From Anastatus disparis (lineage: Eukaryota; Arthropoda; Insecta; Hymenoptera; Eupelmidae): a stretch of 64,000 bases of DNA. The notes under the pieces were generated by a model that ran no database searches, was not told the origin of the DNA, and saw only the letters and a program-made list of their open reading frames with translations. Position numbers and translations under genes: made by a program. Positions 60,020 through 64,000 of the stretch are shown piece by piece; within the stretch, counting starts at the first letter, position 1; each line of letters opens with the position of its first letter. The DNA lies in assembly GCA_017163975.1 (NCBI GenBank), contig JAFFSR010000243.1, positions 1,550,001 to 1,614,000 on the forward strand. Direction: 5' to 3'.

Positions 60020-62464
60020 GCTTTTTGAGTTGAAAAAACGCTGCCAAGTGCTTTGGCGGAATGCTTTCTCATAGAGCTCTTTGAGTTTCATTATTTTTTT
60101 ATATTTATTTAAATGTGATTTTAATATAAAAAAATTGTCCATCATTAATATTTATTCATTTTGTACTTTATAAATTTTGAATATATATGCTAGTTAATTG
60201 CCTTTTCAACATTTTGTTTGGGTTAAATGTTAGCTTTTAAAGTGTTTAATTTTGTTGACTTTAGCTAGCCTTATACATAGGTTCGAATTTATTATTTTTG
60301 TTATCTTGTGGATATCTTTTTATCACGACTAAGCTTGGTAAATCCAAGTAGTCAATTTTAGTAACGGTAATTAAATTCAGTAGTACTATTATAAATTTTC
60401 AAGAGTAACTCAGAAAACAAAAGAAGTGATCAAAAGCTACGCTAATAAAATTATTTATTTAAAACTTGGTTTATAAAGACAGTAGCAAATAACTTGTATA
60501 CAAATTTTAGAGTAATTCTATCAAGTACTTTACGTAAAATGGAAAAATACTGAAATATGAAAATTTTTTAAGAAAATTTTTAAAATTTTCTAAAAAGAAA
60601 ACTACGCTAAAAAGATCGGTTTATAAAAGTTATCCTTCTTTTGGCAGATGCAAATTATTCCCATGGAAATCTCAAAGCAAACTCATCAATTAACTTACGT
60701 AAAATACAAAAAAAAAATTAAAAATCGAAATTTTTTTCAAATTCTTAAAATGGCTCTATAATAAAAAAAAATACACTATGAATACAAATTTTCTATAGCT
60801 TCCCGCCTAGTTATACAAAAACATAGATGGTATACAAAATTTGAAGCAAATCCATAGAGTAATTTTCGAGATCTAACTGGTTAAATAAATAACATTTTCT
60901 TTTCAAAATTTCTTTTTTAAAATTTTAAAAATGCTCTAAAACTGAAACTACGCCATGAAAATCAATTTTTGAAAATTTCCCTTCTTTTGGCAGTCGCAAA
61001 TAATTTCCCTGTAATTTTTAGAACAAATCTATCGAGTACTTTACGTAGAATAAAAAAAAAAATAAGAAAAGAAGAATCGATATTTTTTTTAAATCTTTAA
61101 AATTCTCTAAAATTGTAACCACGCTAAGAAAATTAGTTTTCAAAAGCTTATTTTTTTCAGACAATAGCGAATTAATTGTATGAAAATTTTGGAGAAAATT
61201 TATAGTATGGTTAACGCATAAAAGAAAATAAATGAAAAATAAAAATTTTTTAGAAAATTTTCAAAGTGCTCTAAAATTAAAACTGCGCTGAGAAAATTAG
61301 TATTCCAAAGCTTGTTTTCTTCAGATAGTAGCGAATTGATTGCATACAAATTTTGGAGCAAATCAATCGAATGGTTTTCGTAAAATAGAAAAAAATTAAA
61401 AATTAAAATTTTTTAAAAAATTTTAAAAATGCTCTAAAATTAAAAGTGCGCTAAGAAAATTAGTTTACAAAATTTTTAATAATTTTGGCAGTCGAAATAA
61501 AGTTCCATACAAATTTTCGAACAAATTCTTCGAGTAGTTTACGTAAAATACAAAAAAAATGAAAAATCGAAATTTTTTAAAAATTCTTAAGGGGTGTCCT
61601 CATACCGGCACAGAGATCTACCTTATCTACATTTGAATTATGTATTTTAATAAAAATTTAACTATTTTTGACTAAAATTCATAGAAGAGGCACATTCTTA
61701 ACATTCTAAAGAATTTATTGCAACGTCAAAAGACAGAATAAAAGTGAAACTGAAGACTTAAACTGCATAATACGATTATTCATAACTACATTGAAAAGTT
61801 AATCGTATTAAGCAGTTTTCGCCTTTATTTTTACCTTTATATTGTCTTTTAACGTTGCAATAAATTCTTTGGCATGTTAAGAATGTGCCTCCCCCCAATT
61901 TCAGTCATGAATAGTTAAATTTTTATTAAAATTCATAATTTAAATGTAGATAAGGTAGAACCCTATGTCGGTATGAGGATTCCCCTTAAAATGATTCTAA
62001 AAAAAAAACTGCGCTAAGAAAACCAATTCCCAATAGCTTCCACACCAGTTCATCAAAAAATTGAATTATATGGAAAATTTGAAGTAAATCCATCGAGTAG
62101 TTTTTAAGATTTTATTGGCTTAATAAATAGAAACATTTTTTTCAAAAATTTCAAAATGCTCTAAAATTAAAACTGAGCTAAGAAAATCAGTTTTTAAAAA
62201 TTTATTTTATCCGGGCAATCAGAAATAAATTCCATGCAAATTTTGAAGCAAATTCATCGAGTAGTAAACAAAAAAAAACCAAAAAACCAGAAATCGAATT
62301 TTTTTTTTTTTTTTTTAAAAACTTTAAAATGAAAACTAAGCTGGAAGAACCAAATTATCAATAGCTTCCCAGCAAGTTAGTCACAAAACTAAATTCCATG
62401 CAAAATTAGAAGCAAATCCATCGAGTAGTTCTCGAGATACAGTTTACTAACTGAATTCATACAT

Positions 62465-62501
<37 letters not shown>

Positions 62502-62625
62502 TACAACAGACATTTTCTGGAAACCACTTTTTTCGACTCACCGAGTTCAAATATGTACAAATTAATGAAAAAATAGAAAAAAATTTTTTTTACCTATACA
62601 ATGCTTTCTCTATGAGAAAGCAAAA
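60020..62625 (-). repeat. 160-bp tandem array with (CA)n tract, copy C
   Basis: It begins ACGCTGCCAAGTGCTTTGGC with GGAATGCTTTCTCATAGAGC, matching the end of copy A. It continues through about a dozen degenerate units and ends in (CA)n (62467-62500), TGGAAACCACTTTTTTCGAC and the hairpin GCTTTCTCTATGAGAAAGC. This is the longest copy. It contains a TTAA element at 61591-61985. Confidence 0.75.
61591..61985. mobile_element. TTAA-flanked palindromic MITE, a second TTAA family
   Basis: Ends GGGGTGTCCTCATACCGGCA and complement-like right end; TTAA outside both. Long arms carry ACATTCTTAACAT-like and TGCAACGT words in mirror image. Other units of the array keep the uninterrupted AATTCTTAAAATGGCTC, confirming the insertion. 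Confidence 0.8.
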
Positions 62626-62988
62626 GGGACACGTCGTTTTGAGTTTCGAAAAAGAGACACGTCTTAGAAATTTTTATCTAAAATTCTAATTTTATAATAT
62701 TTTTAATAATTAATCAAATAAATTATATAAACTCTGTGCAAAAGGAATATAACTACATTTTATAAATTTTTAATAAACAACGTTGAAAATAAAATTATAG
62801 AATTTTCAAATTCGGCATTTCGAGCATATCAAATTCATATTCTGTAGTAAGAATATTTATTTATGTGTATATATTTTATTTCTTCTCATTTTAACAGGAC
62901 ATATTTTCATTAATTATTCTAAAAAACGTTACTCTTAATAAGTGGCGTTTCAATCACTTATTTTTGTAATATATATATATATATATAT
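62626..62988. other. AT-rich, no gene seen
   Basis: No open frame; a (TA)n tract at 62970-62988 borders the next feature. Confidence 0.4.
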
Positions 62989-64000
62989 TGTAACGTTTGG
63001 CCTTTTTGCCTCGAACAGATTTTGATATCGTAGGCGTCAGACTTTTAGAGGGCGCTGCAGATTGTTGATTCTCGGAGGCCAAAGTTCAAACTTACATACT
63101 AAGCTAACCTAACCTTATCAAATTAATAAAATTAATAATAAGAAAGAAATAAATAAAAATAAATAAATTAAAAATCTATTTAAATATTTAAAGAGAAAAA
63201 AAATATAAATGATTAAGAAAAGAAATAACGTTAATTAACAGAATTAAATAAATAATCCAAAGCTAACCTATCCTTATACACTAAATGATAATGTTCGTGA
63301 GAGGAAGCAGGATGGGTACTGCGGACTGGTGATTAAGTTCAAACACGACACTTTAGGTTTAAACTTAGATCATCTTTTCTTTTATATTTATTAACAAAAT
63401 AATTACAACGCCGATTTAATAATAATACTGAATAACAAAAGAAAAATTACAATTGTATGTGATAACGTTTCGTACGTTGGAAAAGAAAAAGAAAATTTTT
63501 TTAGTTGTCTTCTTGACCGCTAGGTGGCGCTAGTTTGTATTTATCGGCTGTAACAGATAAAACAAAGAAAAGAAATACAAAAGTTAATTATATAATAATA
63601 AAGACTCGGCGGGTAAATTCGCGACCTACTTTACCGGCGGAGTTCGGCGCGGTCGGTAACGGACCCAGGTAAGGTAGTACAGGAAAAACTAGGATGGTAA
63701 CCCTCTAAACCATAAGTGGAGAAGAGGGGGGAGACTTTCGGTCAGAGACCAATGGAGGAATCTACCCCGACCAGCGATGGTGGAGGTAGTAATTAGGAGT
63801 CAGTGTCGGGCAACCCCACCCTTACACTGACGGATAGATAGGAGACTCTGCCGGGCAATCCCACCCTAACATAGCTTGAGACGGGAGTATAGGTAAGGAT
63901 AACTTCCAATGTGCCGAGCAACCCCACTCTTACACACTGGAAGGGGAGAGAGTCTCCTGTTGGCTCGGCGGCTCGCTTATATATGCTATGGAGCTCGCTA
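62989..64000 (+). repeat. Possible LTR, cut by the window end
   Basis: It may start with TGTAACGTTTGG after a TA tract. The composition becomes GC-richer from 63600. Three copies of GGGCAACCCCACCCTTACA-type sequence occur near 63807, 63851 and 63914, separated by short GGAGAC-type stretches. CGCTTATATATGC near 63974 could be a TATA region. No gene is visible. The LTR reading is tentative because the other end is outside. Confidence 0.35.

Overview
This window is AT-rich, intron-like animal DNA, almost certainly from an insect. The evidence is a single spliced exon of an antiquitin-type aldehyde dehydrogenase, an insect-style LINE with a C-terminal RNase H, a Metaviridae (gypsy) retroelement with an envelope gene, and a very high density of palindromic DNA elements. 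I cannot name the species. There are no bacterial-style operons, no CRISPR array and no rRNA. The only host coding sequence I can support is the 188-base exon at 29567-29754; nearly everything else is mobile DNA in various stages of decay.

Layout. 0-9.9 kb: palindromic elements flanked by TTAA, TA or TWA, a satellite-like 160-bp array next to a long (TG)n tract, and a foldback built from a 10-bp repeat. 9.88-18.45 kb: one giant palindrome whose arms hold a nearly full-length but dead LINE (11376-16909), a TA-flanked element and a TTAA-flanked element. The opposite arm preserves the empty site for each insertion. 19.3-19.85 kb: four short hairpins with a shared core and covarying stems. 21-25.3 kb: a composite inverted repeat with nested elements. 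25.6-27.5 kb: a second copy of the 160-bp array. 27.9-29.5 kb: a TA-flanked element with tRNA-like sequences in both arms, ending just before the branch site of the aldehyde dehydrogenase exon. 31.1-35.4 kb: a palindrome holding a decayed Mutator-type transposon.

35.56-49.77 kb: a gypsy-type retroelement on the minus strand (gag, protease, reverse transcriptase, RNase H, integrase, env, 3' LTR). It is broken by frameshifts and stops, by a 3.7-kb DNA transposon inserted in the reverse transcriptase, and by a foldback inserted in the LTR. Its env resembles the glycoproteins of chuvirus-like negative-strand RNA viruses rather than the baculovirus-F type usual in errantiviruses. 51-57 kb: more palindromes and a decayed DDE transposase with a SWIM zinc finger. 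57-64 kb: three stretches with regularly spaced degenerate motifs, two near promoter-like or LTR-like sequence, and a third copy of the 160-bp array.

The genes do not form a pathway. The interest lies in the nested insertion history, which can be read from duplicated target sites; in the envelope capture; in the covarying hairpins; and in the iterated motifs. All family assignments come from motifs read by eye; no database search was run.
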